A program made the translations under genes and the position numbers. This document shows, piece after piece, positions 8,958-17,559 of a DNA stretch of 64,000 bases. How positions within the stretch are numbered: position 1 is the first letter of the stretch; each line of letters opens with the position of its first letter. Under the pieces are notes generated by a model, which saw only the letters and a program-made list of their open reading frames with translations, was not told where the DNA came from and ran no database searches. This stretch comes from Gracilimonas sp040117685 (GTDB taxonomy: Bacteria; Bacteroidota; Rhodothermia; Balneolales; Balneolaceae), in the NCBI RefSeq assembly GCF_040117685.2, contig NZ_JBEDYP020000004.1:1-64000 (forward strand). Direction: 5' to 3'.

Positions 8958-9380
8958 ATGATGAAACGATTTATCGCTTATCCAGTACTACTAATCGCCG
9001 TAGTATTTGCAACATCATTTTTTACTCTCAACGCAAATCAGGTTAACTCAGATGAAGATCCTCGGGTAATAGCTATGTATATGTATGCCGATTGGTGTGG
9101 AGCCTGCCAGGCAATAAAGCCAATAATGGAAGAAGCAAAACCTGAGTTTGAAGGACAACCGGTGCTTTTCGTCAAAATGGATATGACCAATGATTTTACG
9201 GCACATCAATCAAAGTTAATGGCAGCCAGGTTAGGACTTTCAGAAATTTTTGAGAAAAATGAAGGCATGACCGGATTTGTCCTGTTGCTTGATGCCAACA
9301 CCAACGAAGTTCTTGATAAAATCACAACAGATGATGATAAGCAAGGTATCATAACAAAGATTACGAATGCCCTGGAGTAA
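8958..9380 (+). CDS. Secreted thioredoxin-like protein
   Basis: The 140-residue product has a signal peptide or anchor (MMKRFIAYPVLLIAVVFATSF) followed by a thioredoxin fold with active site WCGAC (Cys47, Cys50) in YADWCGACQAIKP. The usual cis-proline region is not obvious, though FVLLLDANTNEVL forms the later beta strands. It probably reduces or isomerises disulfides in the periplasm, or protects thiols from metals. It is alone on its strand and converges with the CDF-like gene after 20 bases. Confidence 0.8.
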   Translation: MMKRFIAYPVLLIAVVFATSFFTLNANQVNSDEDPRVIAMYMYADWCGACQAIKPIMEEAKPEFEGQPVLFVKMDMTNDFTAHQSKLMAARLGLSEIFEKNEGMTGFVLLLDANTNEVLDKITTDDDKQGIITKITNALE

Positions 9381-9399
9381 ATATCAGCAACAACACCTG

Positions 9400-10194
9400 C
9401 TATTTTGATAATTTTAGAATTCTTACTGCTCCTCTCATGACAAAACTAAACACAATAGCTCCGATGAGCAGATCCGGCCACCTGCTATCCAGTGCATAAA
9501 CAAGAATTCCGGCCAAAATTACACCACCATTTACAATAATATCATTGGAGGTAAAAATTGTGCTTGCCTGCATGTGTGCTTCTTTGCTTTTCGCTTTATT
9601 GATAAGCCATAAGGTAAAAACATTTGCAACAAGAGCCGTTGAAGCAATAATGATCATCCAATGAAAGTCGGGCATTTCACCCACTCCAAGAAACCTCCGC
9701 AGTACTTCAAGAAATCCCAGTGATGCCAGACCCATCTGAAGATAGCCGCTAATTTTTGCTACTTTCTTTTTTCTTGCTACCGCTGCTCCAACAGCAAAAA
9801 GGCTGAGCGCATATACGGATGAATCTGCCAGCATATCTAGTGAGTCTGCAATCAGCCCCATAGAATTGATAATCCATCCGGCTGTCATTTCAATGATAAA
9901 GAAGAGAAAGTTGATCCCTAAAACCCACCATAGAATGTTCTTTTGTTGCTGCTCATCAGAAGCGAAAGGCGACATTTGAGCCTCTTTTGTTGAATTCAAT
10001 TTAGAACCCAAACTCAGGGAGTCAAGGGCTTTCTCAATCTCATTAAGCCTATTTTCGTGATACACTTCTAATGTACGATTCGGGATATCAAAGTTTAGAG
10101 ATTTAATATCTTCAAACTCTTCCAACCTCATTCGAATCATTTGCTCTTCGGCTGAGCAGTCCATTTGTGGAATATTAAATGTGGATTTTTTCAT
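9400..10194 (-). CDS. HMA-linked CDF-like cation transporter with altered metal site
   Basis: The 264-residue protein starts with a heavy-metal-associated-like domain with one visible metal Cys (PQMDCSAEEQ, in place of CxxC), then six membrane segments of the cation diffusion facilitator type. In TM2 the usual HxxxD appears as DxxxD (LIADSLDMLADSS). In TM5 the His position is Phe and only the Asp remains (FTSNDIIVNGG). The cytoplasmic C-terminal domain of CDF proteins is absent. It may move a different metal or act as a partner rather than a standard Zn antiporter. It closes cassette 1, about 60 bases after the broken P-II gene. Confidence 0.75.
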   Translation of the reverse strand: MKKSTFNIPQMDCSAEEQMIRMRLEEFEDIKSLNFDIPNRTLEVYHENRLNEIEKALDSLSLGSKLNSTKEAQMSPFASDEQQQKNILWWVLGINFLFFIIEMTAGWIINSMGLIADSLDMLADSSVYALSLFAVGAAVARKKKVAKISGYLQMGLASLGFLEVLRRFLGVGEMPDFHWMIIIASTALVANVFTLWLINKAKSKEAHMQASTIFTSNDIIVNGGVILAGILVYALDSRWPDLLIGAIVFSFVMRGAVRILKLSK

Positions 10195-10255
10195 GGTTGA
10201 ATATATGGGATTATTTTCATCTTCAACTTAACTGTGACAAAGAATCACCTGTTCC

Positions 10256-10586
10256 TTACCCCTCAAAAGGCTCACAGGTTTTAATCCTAAACGCTTTTTG
10301 AATATCTGTAACGTAAATGATGCCGTCACCGCGTTCCGGTGTTTTGGCATTGGCGCAGATAAGTTGAACAACGTTATCGGATTCTTTGCATTGACATACC
10401 AGCTTCTAATTTTACGACTGGACTGTCCGTAAAGTGAAAATCCAGCGATGGGGACGCATCTTTCTGTTTGTATGCTCCGGTACCTTCTCCTTTGGAAAGC
10501 GTAACACTTTCATGTCCTGCTTCTTGGAGTGCTGCAACTACATTTTCTACTCTGTTTGGTTTTATAAAGGCTTTTATTTCTTTCAT
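10256..10586 (-). pseudogene. Frameshifted P-II-like protein of RND cassette 1
   Basis: The first 54 or so codons (MKEIKAFIKPNRVENVVAAL...SPVVKLE) match the two intact P-II proteins of this island. The frame then stops at residue 70. Shifting by one base near GAAGCTGG gives the missing half: LVCQCKESDNVVQLICANAK followed by the B-loop-like ERGDGIIYV and TDIQKAFRIK, ending at 10256. One extra base therefore explains the break. The repaired protein would be about 109 residues, as in the other copies. P-II-like proteins beside CusABC pumps form a known group (PII-NG) thought to sense or regulate metal export. A sequencing error is an alternative. Confidence 0.8.
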
Positions 10587-10610
10587 AATATTATGTGTTA
10601 TGCATTAACC

Positions 10611-10648
10611 CCGGCAAAGCCATAAAAACATGAATATGGCTTTGCCGG
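10611..10648 (-). other. 13-bp-stem hairpin between RND adaptor and P-II genes
   Basis: CCGGCAAAGCCAT at 10611-10623 pairs perfectly with ATGGCTTTGCCGG at 10636-10648 across a 12-base loop. On the transcribed minus strand no U-run follows, so it is more likely an mRNA-stabilising or partly terminating hairpin within the operon than a full terminator. On the plus strand a short T-run follows. A hairpin in the same position exists in cassette 2 (21804-21836). Confidence 0.75.
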
Positions 10649-10658
10649 AAAGTTTTTG

Positions 10659-11858
10659 TTAATCATCGTCGGAAGTCTGGCTTTTCTTCATTTCAGAGAT
10701 CAGGTAATAGGCATTGTTCCAAGCTACTCGTGCTCCATCCGGCAATGGTTCTAACAACTTCACTTCAACCCAACCATCTTCCTCAATGCCGGTCATAATT
10801 TCTACCGGAGTGAAAGACCATTCGGTATTTCCGTTTTCCTCTTGTTGTTCTGCGGTGAATAGGTAGGTTTTACCCTCGTCCTCAACAATGGCATTCTCAG
10901 GCAAAGCAAAGGCTTTAGTCTCTGAAGTGTGAATCGTGCCGTTGATATACATCCCGGGAATCAGGAAGTTTTCTTTCTGATCAATTTCGCCGTGCACATG
11001 CACTGCCCTAGGATTTTGTTCGAATTGTTTGCCTACAGAGTAAATGGTAGCTGTAAGTATTTGATCCGGTACTGACTGTACAGTAAAAGAGATGGATTGG
11101 CCCCTTTTAACTTTGTGCACATCTTTTTCAAAGACCATCAAATCGGCATGAACATGTTCGTTATCCACAATTTCAAACATGATTGTTTGGGGATCAACGT
11201 ACTGACCGATTTGAATCTGAACCTTTTCGATGTACCCATCAATAGGGCTTACTACCGGCACCGACGAATAAATATCGCCGTCTTGTATTTGTTCAACGTC
11301 CAGGTTAAGCTGATTCAGCTGAGCCTCATAACCTTTGACCTCCGCCTTAACTGATTCGTATTCGGCTTTAGTTTGTTGGTAAGTTTGGCCGGAGCCTACC
11401 TTTTCATCATATAACCTTGCTTGTCGCTTAAATTCATGATCTAAATACAACATGCGCTGATACAACCGTACGTATTCAGTTTGGACTTTGGTTAAATTAG
11501 GATGGGAAAGGAAGGCAATAGTCTGATTTTTTGACACCTGATCTCCCTCAATAACTTCTATGGAACCAATATTACCTCCCAAAACCGCAGTTACGCTTGC
11601 CTCATGCTGCGGGGGAACTTCCAGCTGACCATTTGCTTCTACGCTCTCTGAGAGAAAGCGCAGGGACAAAGTATCCAGTTTCATTCCAAGGCTGTTGAAC
11701 TTCAGTTCCGACAGATGAACCATGTTTTCTTCTGCCTCAGCCACACCGGCAAGTTCTGTTGCTTCTTGTTCTTTTTCATCGCTATTGATCTCGCCGCAGG
11801 CTGTAAAAACAGATGCAAGGACAGCCAATAAAATTATATATAAATTAGATTTATTCAT
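10659..11858 (-). CDS. RND efflux periplasmic adaptor lipoprotein (CzcB/CusB-like)
   Basis: The 399-residue membrane-fusion protein has a lipobox ending at Cys21 (SVFTAC), a barrel-sandwich half (VTAVLGGNIGSIEVIEGDQV), a helical hairpin (about 120-190, rich in Gln and Leu), the second lipoyl half (VVSPIDGYIEKVQIQIGQYV), and beta-barrel and membrane-proximal domains. It links the inner-membrane pump to the outer-membrane channel. It follows the CzcA-TolC fusion gene by 22 bases, and the order is consistent with one transcript. No N-terminal metal-binding CxxC or YHS domain is present, unlike the adaptor of cassette 3. Confidence 0.9.
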   Translation of the reverse strand: MNKSNLYIILLAVLASVFTACGEINSDEKEQEATELAGVAEAEENMVHLSELKFNSLGMKLDTLSLRFLSESVEANGQLEVPPQHEASVTAVLGGNIGSIEVIEGDQVSKNQTIAFLSHPNLTKVQTEYVRLYQRMLYLDHEFKRQARLYDEKVGSGQTYQQTKAEYESVKAEVKGYEAQLNQLNLDVEQIQDGDIYSSVPVVSPIDGYIEKVQIQIGQYVDPQTIMFEIVDNEHVHADLMVFEKDVHKVKRGQSISFTVQSVPDQILTATIYSVGKQFEQNPRAVHVHGEIDQKENFLIPGMYINGTIHTSETKAFALPENAIVEDEGKTYLFTAEQQEENGNTEWSFTPVEIMTGIEEDGWVEVKLLEPLPDGARVAWNNAYYLISEMKKSQTSDDD

Positions 11859-11880
11859 TTTTTTGTTGATTTAAAATCTG

Positions 11881-14800
11881 TTATTGAGTTTTGTTGAGGT
11901 AGTATTCTAATTGGAAATGGCTATTCAGATAATTGCCAAATGCATTCCATGAGTCGATTTCAATGCGAATGGCATCTCTGATGCTTTGAAAGAAAGCCAC
12001 ATAGTCTATGGCTCCTTCTTCATAAGAGGTGATGGCACCTTGCTGTTGTTCTTTGGCAAGAGGGAGTGCTTCCTGTCGATAATATTCCCACGAGCGCAAC
12101 CATTTCTGATAATTTTCCTGGATACTGTTATAGGTACTGTTGAATTCTCTCTGAGCCTGGTCTAGGTTTTGACGGGCAATATTTCGTTCAATCCGGGCGG
12201 ATTGAGTTTTCCCGGCCTTAGACCAGAAGAATACCGGAAGTCTGATCCCGATCTCATAGGAATTAAAGCCACCTTGCCCAGCTATTTCCTGCCAGCCATA
12301 ACTGGCTTGAAAACTTGGTAAAAACTGACTTCTTTGTTCTTTAATCGATGCTTCCGCCACGTCAATTTTTTGTTGATATAAAGCAATCAGCGGATGGTCG
12401 AATGTAGAATCTACCTGTAAAGGTTGAACAAGCTGTTCGGCTGAAACACTTTGAACCGTGTATAACGAGTCCCCCTCAAACCATTTGTTAAAAGCTCGAA
12501 CAGCAGCCCCATAATCGCGGAAGGCTTGTTCTGTTTGTATGGTAATTTGGTTGGCCTGATTCATGATATTAAGATATCCCAGCCGGGAAATTTCCTCCGT
12601 TTCAAATTTTATTTCCGCAGCCCTAGCAATATCCCTGAATTGCTGGTTCAGGCGATTATAGATCTCATATTGTTGTTTAGCGATGAAAACCGTTGACCAG
12701 TCCTGCTTTACCCGGAGCCTGAGCTCTAACTCAGACAATTCATAGTTCAGCCTGGCAAGTTCTGTTTGTTCATTCCGATGATTTAGCCTTGGTAAAACAC
12801 CGAACAGATCAAACTGCTGCTGAATGCCAAATTTTGTAGTAACACCGTCCGAACCGTTGCCGAACTCTTCACCTCCGGTAAAGAGGTTCGTATCGCCAAA
12901 GTCCCAGGCTGTTTTTTGAAGAGCCTTCCTGTTGTCAATTCCAAGCCTGGCTGCCTCAAGAGAAGGATAATTTGCTATCGCTTTTTGAACGGCCTGATCC
13001 AGCGCAATTTGCGGGAGGGTATCATTCAGCACCTGTTCCTGAGCCTGTACAGAATCGGGAGAAAGCAGCAGGCTTCCACCAATAATCAGCAACACAACGG
13101 AGGCCATAGAAGTACTACCCGGCTTGTGTTTTCTCATTTTACGCTTTTCTATGTACGCATAAAGGATGGGCAGCACGACCAACGTAAGCAGCGTGGCGCT
13201 AATCAACCCGCCGATTACAACAGTGGCCAGCGGCCGCTGTACTTCAGCACCGGCTGTTGTTGAAAACGCCATCGGAAGAAAACCCATAATAGCCGCCGTA
13301 GCGGTCAATAAAATGGGGCGAAGTCGCTCTTTGGTACCTGTCAAAATTCGTTCTTGTAAATCCATAACACCTTCGATTTTTAATGAATTAAACCGGCTGA
13401 CGAGCACAAGGCCGTTTAGCACAGCCACTCCGAACAATACAATGAAACCAACTCCGGCAGAAATACTGAAGTCCATTCCACGTAAAGCCAGGAAGAAGAC
13501 ACCTCCAATAGAAGCCAGGGGAATAGCCAGATAGATCATTACCGACTGTGAGAACGATTTTAGTGCGAAGTACAGTAGCACAAAGATAAGAAACAGGGCT
13601 ATAGGCACTACAATAGCCAATCGGTTCTTGGCCCGTTGCAGATTCTCAAATTCACCCCCATAAGTAATGTAATAACCCGGCGGCAGATTCAATTCGGCCT
13701 CCAGTTTTTCTTGAATATCCAAAACCACCGATTCCACATCCCGCCCGCGTGTATTCACACCAACATAGCTCCTGCGAAAGGTGTTATCTCGCGAGATCTG
13801 CATAGGCCCCGGCTGATAACTGATATCCGCCACTTCTTTAACCGGCACCTGTGCACCGTTTTCCAGATCTACATACAGATTGCGAATATCCTCAATGCCA
13901 GTACGATGAGCTTCATCAAAGCGGATCACAAGATCAAATCGTCTTTCGCCTTCGAATACAACTCCAGCAACACCTCCGGCAAAAGCTGAACTTACGTATT
14001 GATTGAGCTTCGTGATATCCAGTCCATATTGAGCCACTTTTTGCCGGTCATACCTAACGGTCATTTGAGGTAGTCCAGCCGTACGTTCGGGACTCACATC
14101 ACCCACCCCTGGAATAGTTTGAATAATTTGAGCCATTTCCTGAACTTTCTCCGCCAATACATCTATGTCGTCTCCGTATAGCTTTACGGCGATATCTTCT
14201 CGTACACCTTCCAAAAGTTCGTTAAACCTAAGCTCTACCGGCTGGGTAAAAACGAAATTCACACCTATCATGGTCTGATCGAGTTTACTCTTTATTTTTT
14301 CTATCAGCTCCTCTTTAGATTCGGCAGAGATCCAGTTTTCTTTATTCTTGTCCAGAATGATGTACATGTCGGCAATGTCCATGGGCATAGGATCAGTGGG
14401 AATATCAGCTACCCCAATTCGAGCTGTTACTGTTTCTATCTCTGGAAATTCTTCCAGCAGTGTCGTCTCAATTTTCTTGGATTGATCGATCGCCTCTGAT
14501 AATCCACTGCCCGGACGGAATAGGGCTTGCATGGCAATATCTCCCTCATCCAGTTGTGGAATAAATTCACCTCCCATTCTCGAAAAGGTGAACATCGCAC
14601 CGCCAAAAAGCAGTATGGCAGCTACAATCACAACAGGTTTTCGCTTTAACGACCATTGGATAACCGGATCGTAGCCCTTCTGAATAAAGGATATAAGTTT
14701 GTTGCTGACCCGATCGAGGCCTCGCTCGAACCGGGCAAACCATCCCTTTCTATTTTGTGAGGGTTTCATAAACAGTGCCGAGACCATTGGTACATAGGTA

Positions 14801-16281
14801 AGACATAAAATAATAGCACCTAATACAGCAAACCCAAAGGTGAATGCCATAGGACGGAACATCTTACCTTCTACTCCTTCCAGAAACAGGATAGGGGCAA
14901 ATACAATAAGGATGATCAACTGTCCAAAGAAGGCAGCATTCATCATGGTGCTGCTTGCCTTGTAGGCAATTTCATTCATCTGTGTTTTACTAAAAGCACG
15001 TTTTCCGGATTTCACCCTTTTTTCAATTTCATGAACCGTGCCTTCCACTATAATTACGGCTCCATCAACAATAATACCGAAGTCGATGGCTCCAAGGCTC
15101 ATTAGATTGGCCCACACCCCGGTGGCCTTCATCATTATAAAAGCAAAAAGAAGGGAAAGCGGAATAAGTGAGGCGGTTATTAACCCTCCGCGTAAACTTC
15201 CTAAGAGTATTACCAAAACGAAAACTACAATCAATGCACCTTCCACCAGGTTTGTGGTAACTGTACTGGTGGTTCGTTCAATAAGAGCACTTCGATCAAG
15301 GAAAGGCTCAATCTTTAAACCTTCAGGCAGTGACTTTTGAATTTCAGCAATTCTATCCTGAACGTTTTGAATGGTTGCATTCGGGTTTGAGCCTTTCAGC
15401 ATCATAATAATGCCACCTACTGCTTCCTCACCATCCTGAGTAAAAGCTCCATAACGAATTTGAGTTCCAAAGGTAACCTCTTCTGCTACATCTCTGATTA
15501 GGATGGGTAGTCCGTTTTCGTTCTTGACTACAATGTTTTCTATATCTTCAAGGCTGCGTATCAATCCTTCGCCACGAATAAAATTAGCCATCTTGTTTTT
15601 CTCGATATAGGCCCCGCCGGTATTTACATTATTCCTGGACATTGCCTCATATACTTCTGAAATACTAACTCCCATTGCATTTAGTTTATCAGGACTTATG
15701 GCTACTTCATATTGTTTGATGCCTCCACCGAAGGAGTTGACCTCTATAACCCCTTCCAGGAGCACCATTTGGCGCTTAATAATCCAATCTTGTATTGTGC
15801 GCAATTCATCAGGCGTATATTGATCTTCATATGCAGGGTCCACCTGAATGGAGTACTCGTAAATTTGGCCTAATCCACTTGAAATGGGCCCCATGGATGG
15901 ACTTCCAAAATTCTCGGGGATCGTTTCGCCCAGTTCACTGAGTTTTTCCTGTACCAGTTGCCGGGGTAAATAGGTACCCATATCATCTTCGAAAACGATG
16001 GTAACCACGGATAACCCGAATCGGGATACCGAACGGATTTCAGTTACTCCTGGCAGGTTACCCATGGCAAGCTCCACGGGATAGGTTACAAATTGTTCAA
16101 TGTCTTCGGTAGATAGATTTTCCGATACCGTAATCACCTGTACCTGATTATTTGTAATATCAGGAACCGAACCTAGATTAATGGTCATCATAGAATATAA
16201 TCCTACTCCTATTAGAGACAGGATAAACAAGCCGATGATAAACTTGTTCTTAATCGAAAAGGCAATAATTTTGTTGATCAT
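11881..16281 (-). CDS. CzcA/CusA RND pump fused to a TolC-like outer-membrane factor
   Basis: From the ATG at 16281 the product has 1,466 residues. The first about 1,040 form a complete heavy-metal RND proton antiporter (MINKIIAFSIKNKFIIGLF..., GSVPDITNNQVQVIT, FGIIVDGAVIIVEG, GEFIPQLDEGDIAMQALF). The last about 408 form an outer-membrane efflux protein with two coiled-coil repeats. Between them lies a normal-looking signal peptide starting at Met1059 (MASVVLLIIGGSLLLSP...VQAQ). Signal peptidase could therefore release the channel part, making this a polyprotein. A start 23 codons upstream is open, but the RND family begins at MINK. It follows the small Cys protein gene by about 150 bases and precedes the adaptor by 22 bases. 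The metal is unknown; Zn/Co/Cd or Cu are possible. Confidence 0.9.
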   Translation of the reverse strand: MINKIIAFSIKNKFIIGLFILSLIGVGLYSMMTINLGSVPDITNNQVQVITVSENLSTEDIEQFVTYPVELAMGNLPGVTEIRSVSRFGLSVVTIVFEDDMGTYLPRQLVQEKLSELGETIPENFGSPSMGPISSGLGQIYEYSIQVDPAYEDQYTPDELRTIQDWIIKRQMVLLEGVIEVNSFGGGIKQYEVAISPDKLNAMGVSISEVYEAMSRNNVNTGGAYIEKNKMANFIRGEGLIRSLEDIENIVVKNENGLPILIRDVAEEVTFGTQIRYGAFTQDGEEAVGGIIMMLKGSNPNATIQNVQDRIAEIQKSLPEGLKIEPFLDRSALIERTTSTVTTNLVEGALIVVFVLVILLGSLRGGLITASLIPLSLLFAFIMMKATGVWANLMSLGAIDFGIIVDGAVIIVEGTVHEIEKRVKSGKRAFSKTQMNEIAYKASSTMMNAAFFGQLIILIVFAPILFLEGVEGKMFRPMAFTFGFAVLGAIILCLTYVPMVSALFMKPSQNRKGWFARFERGLDRVSNKLISFIQKGYDPVIQWSLKRKPVVIVAAILLFGGAMFTFSRMGGEFIPQLDEGDIAMQALFRPGSGLSEAIDQSKKIETTLLEEFPEIETVTARIGVADIPTDPMPMDIADMYIILDKNKENWISAESKEELIEKIKSKLDQTMIGVNFVFTQPVELRFNELLEGVREDIAVKLYGDDIDVLAEKVQEMAQIIQTIPGVGDVSPERTAGLPQMTVRYDRQKVAQYGLDITKLNQYVSSAFAGGVAGVVFEGERRFDLVIRFDEAHRTGIEDIRNLYVDLENGAQVPVKEVADISYQPGPMQISRDNTFRRSYVGVNTRGRDVESVVLDIQEKLEAELNLPPGYYITYGGEFENLQRAKNRLAIVVPIALFLIFVLLYFALKSFSQSVMIYLAIPLASIGGVFFLALRGMDFSISAGVGFIVLFGVAVLNGLVLVSRFNSLKIEGVMDLQERILTGTKERLRPILLTATAAIMGFLPMAFSTTAGAEVQRPLATVVIGGLISATLLTLVVLPILYAYIEKRKMRKHKPGSTSMASVVLLIIGGSLLLSPDSVQAQEQVLNDTLPQIALDQAVQKAIANYPSLEAARLGIDNRKALQKTAWDFGDTNLFTGGEEFGNGSDGVTTKFGIQQQFDLFGVLPRLNHRNEQTELARLNYELSELELRLRVKQDWSTVFIAKQQYEIYNRLNQQFRDIARAAEIKFETEEISRLGYLNIMNQANQITIQTEQAFRDYGAAVRAFNKWFEGDSLYTVQSVSAEQLVQPLQVDSTFDHPLIALYQQKIDVAEASIKEQRSQFLPSFQASYGWQEIAGQGGFNSYEIGIRLPVFFWSKAGKTQSARIERNIARQNLDQAQREFNSTYNSIQENYQKWLRSWEYYRQEALPLAKEQQQGAITSYEEGAIDYVAFFQSIRDAIRIEIDSWNAFGNYLNSHFQLEYYLNKTQ

Positions 16282-16431
16282 GTTGACAGCTGTGTGAATA
16301 TAGATTAGTCTTTGATGCCGATCTTTTTCAAATACTTTGGCTGAAACCACAGAATGACCAGAGGTTAAACAGCTCGTTGAAAAAAATGGATGGGGCAGAA
16401 TTTGTTTCTGCTAAATAGAGAAAGGCAGGTA

Positions 16432-16863
16432 TTAAATCAGAAGTTGCGTGACTTTAATAACCTTAAGAGTTATTGGAGGGGATAAATTGTCTTTTAGATA
16501 TACAGGTAACGTAATTTGAACAACAGGGTCACCATAGTTCCCAAACAAATAAGGAATGATTGGAAACATAAACTTACAGTCCGGGCACTCATTTCTTAAC
16601 AGTGCATCATCATAGCAGCACTGATTTTGAAATTGATGGTGCTTTTTTTCAACTGTTTTGTACTCAGAATTAGTCTCTTCTGAATGTTGTAATACAATTT
16701 CAAAACAGCCTTTATCTAAGTTGTAGGTAGAGGAAACATCATGAGTACTTGCTAATACAGAAACACTTAAGGGTAGAAAAAAGAAAAACCCTGCCCATGA
16801 AAAAAGAAAAGATGCGATTGTCGCAACATTCAGATTACGTATGTATGCTCTGAAAAAATACAA
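16432..16863 (-). CDS. Small secreted Cys-rich protein heading RND cassette 1
   Basis: The 143-residue protein has a hydrophobic signal or anchor (about 12-38), then Cys residues in GCFEIV, QCCYDD and ECPDCKFMF, a His pair (KKHHQF), and a late SPPITLK motif. This matches the general plan of small proteins found before CusA/CzcA genes in Bacteroidota (the HYC_CC_PP type, with CC and PP motifs), although HYC itself is not seen. A periplasmic metal-capture role is inferred from context. It lies between fur and the RND fusion gene on the same strand. Confidence 0.6.
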   Translation of the reverse strand: MYFFRAYIRNLNVATIASFLFSWAGFFFFLPLSVSVLASTHDVSSTYNLDKGCFEIVLQHSEETNSEYKTVEKKHHQFQNQCCYDDALLRNECPDCKFMFPIIPYLFGNYGDPVVQITLPVYLKDNLSPPITLKVIKVTQLLI

Positions 16864-16940
16864 TTCTTTAAGGGGAAATATTGTGATTAAGTAGAATGCA
16901 GATAATAAGGATTATTTGTAATGCAACTCAATTGCAAAGA

Positions 16941-17354
16941 TCAGGAAGAACAGGAAGGACAACTCCCGGTTATCACAAAATTGCCGTTGGATGGAGTAAA
17001 ATTTTCGGGCAGATCGTAGTTAGGAATGCCAAGATGTGGAAAACAAAATGTTTGTTCACAGGAGAAACAATAAAAATGAACGTGCACATCATCTGGGTAC
17101 GAACAGGTACAGTTTTCAGAACAAAGGGCAAATTTAGTTATCCCACTTGCATCGTTTATTTGATGCACCAAACCATGTTCTAAGAATGTTTTTAAGGTAC
17201 GATAAAGCGTTGTCCGATCTGCATGGGTAAACTTTTCTTCAAGATCTGATAGGCTTATTACCGACTTAGTTTCAGCCATGAAAAGAAGAATCCGCATGCG
17301 CATAGCGGTCGGTTGTATATCTCTGCTCTGCAATCTTTTTTCATGAATAGTCAT
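16941..17354 (-). CDS. Fur-family metalloregulator
   Basis: The 137-residue protein has a winged-helix N-terminal half (RDIQPTAMRMRILLFMAE..., RTTLYRTLKTFLEHGLV) and a metal-binding C-terminal half with HVHFYCFSCEQTFCF and a terminal CPSCSS. The two CxxC pairs make the structural zinc site. The order of genes (fur, small Cys protein, RND fusion, adaptor, P-II, CDF) suggests that it controls cassette 1 in response to its metal, perhaps zinc (Zur-like). The subtype (Fur, Zur or PerR) cannot be fixed by eye. A weak TTGATCTTGATAAA element lies at 17480-17493, about 125 bases before its start. Confidence 0.85.
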   Translation of the reverse strand: MTIHEKRLQSRDIQPTAMRMRILLFMAETKSVISLSDLEEKFTHADRTTLYRTLKTFLEHGLVHQINDASGITKFALCSENCTCSYPDDVHVHFYCFSCEQTFCFPHLGIPNYDLPENFTPSNGNFVITGSCPSCSS

Positions 17355-17559
17355 CTTTATTGAAATAATATTCGTTGATTAATGTGTACAAGTAATATTC
17401 ATACATAGGGCCGGTCGCCTGTATAAATTTTCCCAATTCAATTCTAAATTACCACTAAAATCTTTGAGACTCATATTTATTGATCTTGATAAAAATATAT
17501 GAGTTCAGAGCAGTTATCTTGACGTTTCCAAAATTCTAAATAAGTGAAAGATTGGCAAG

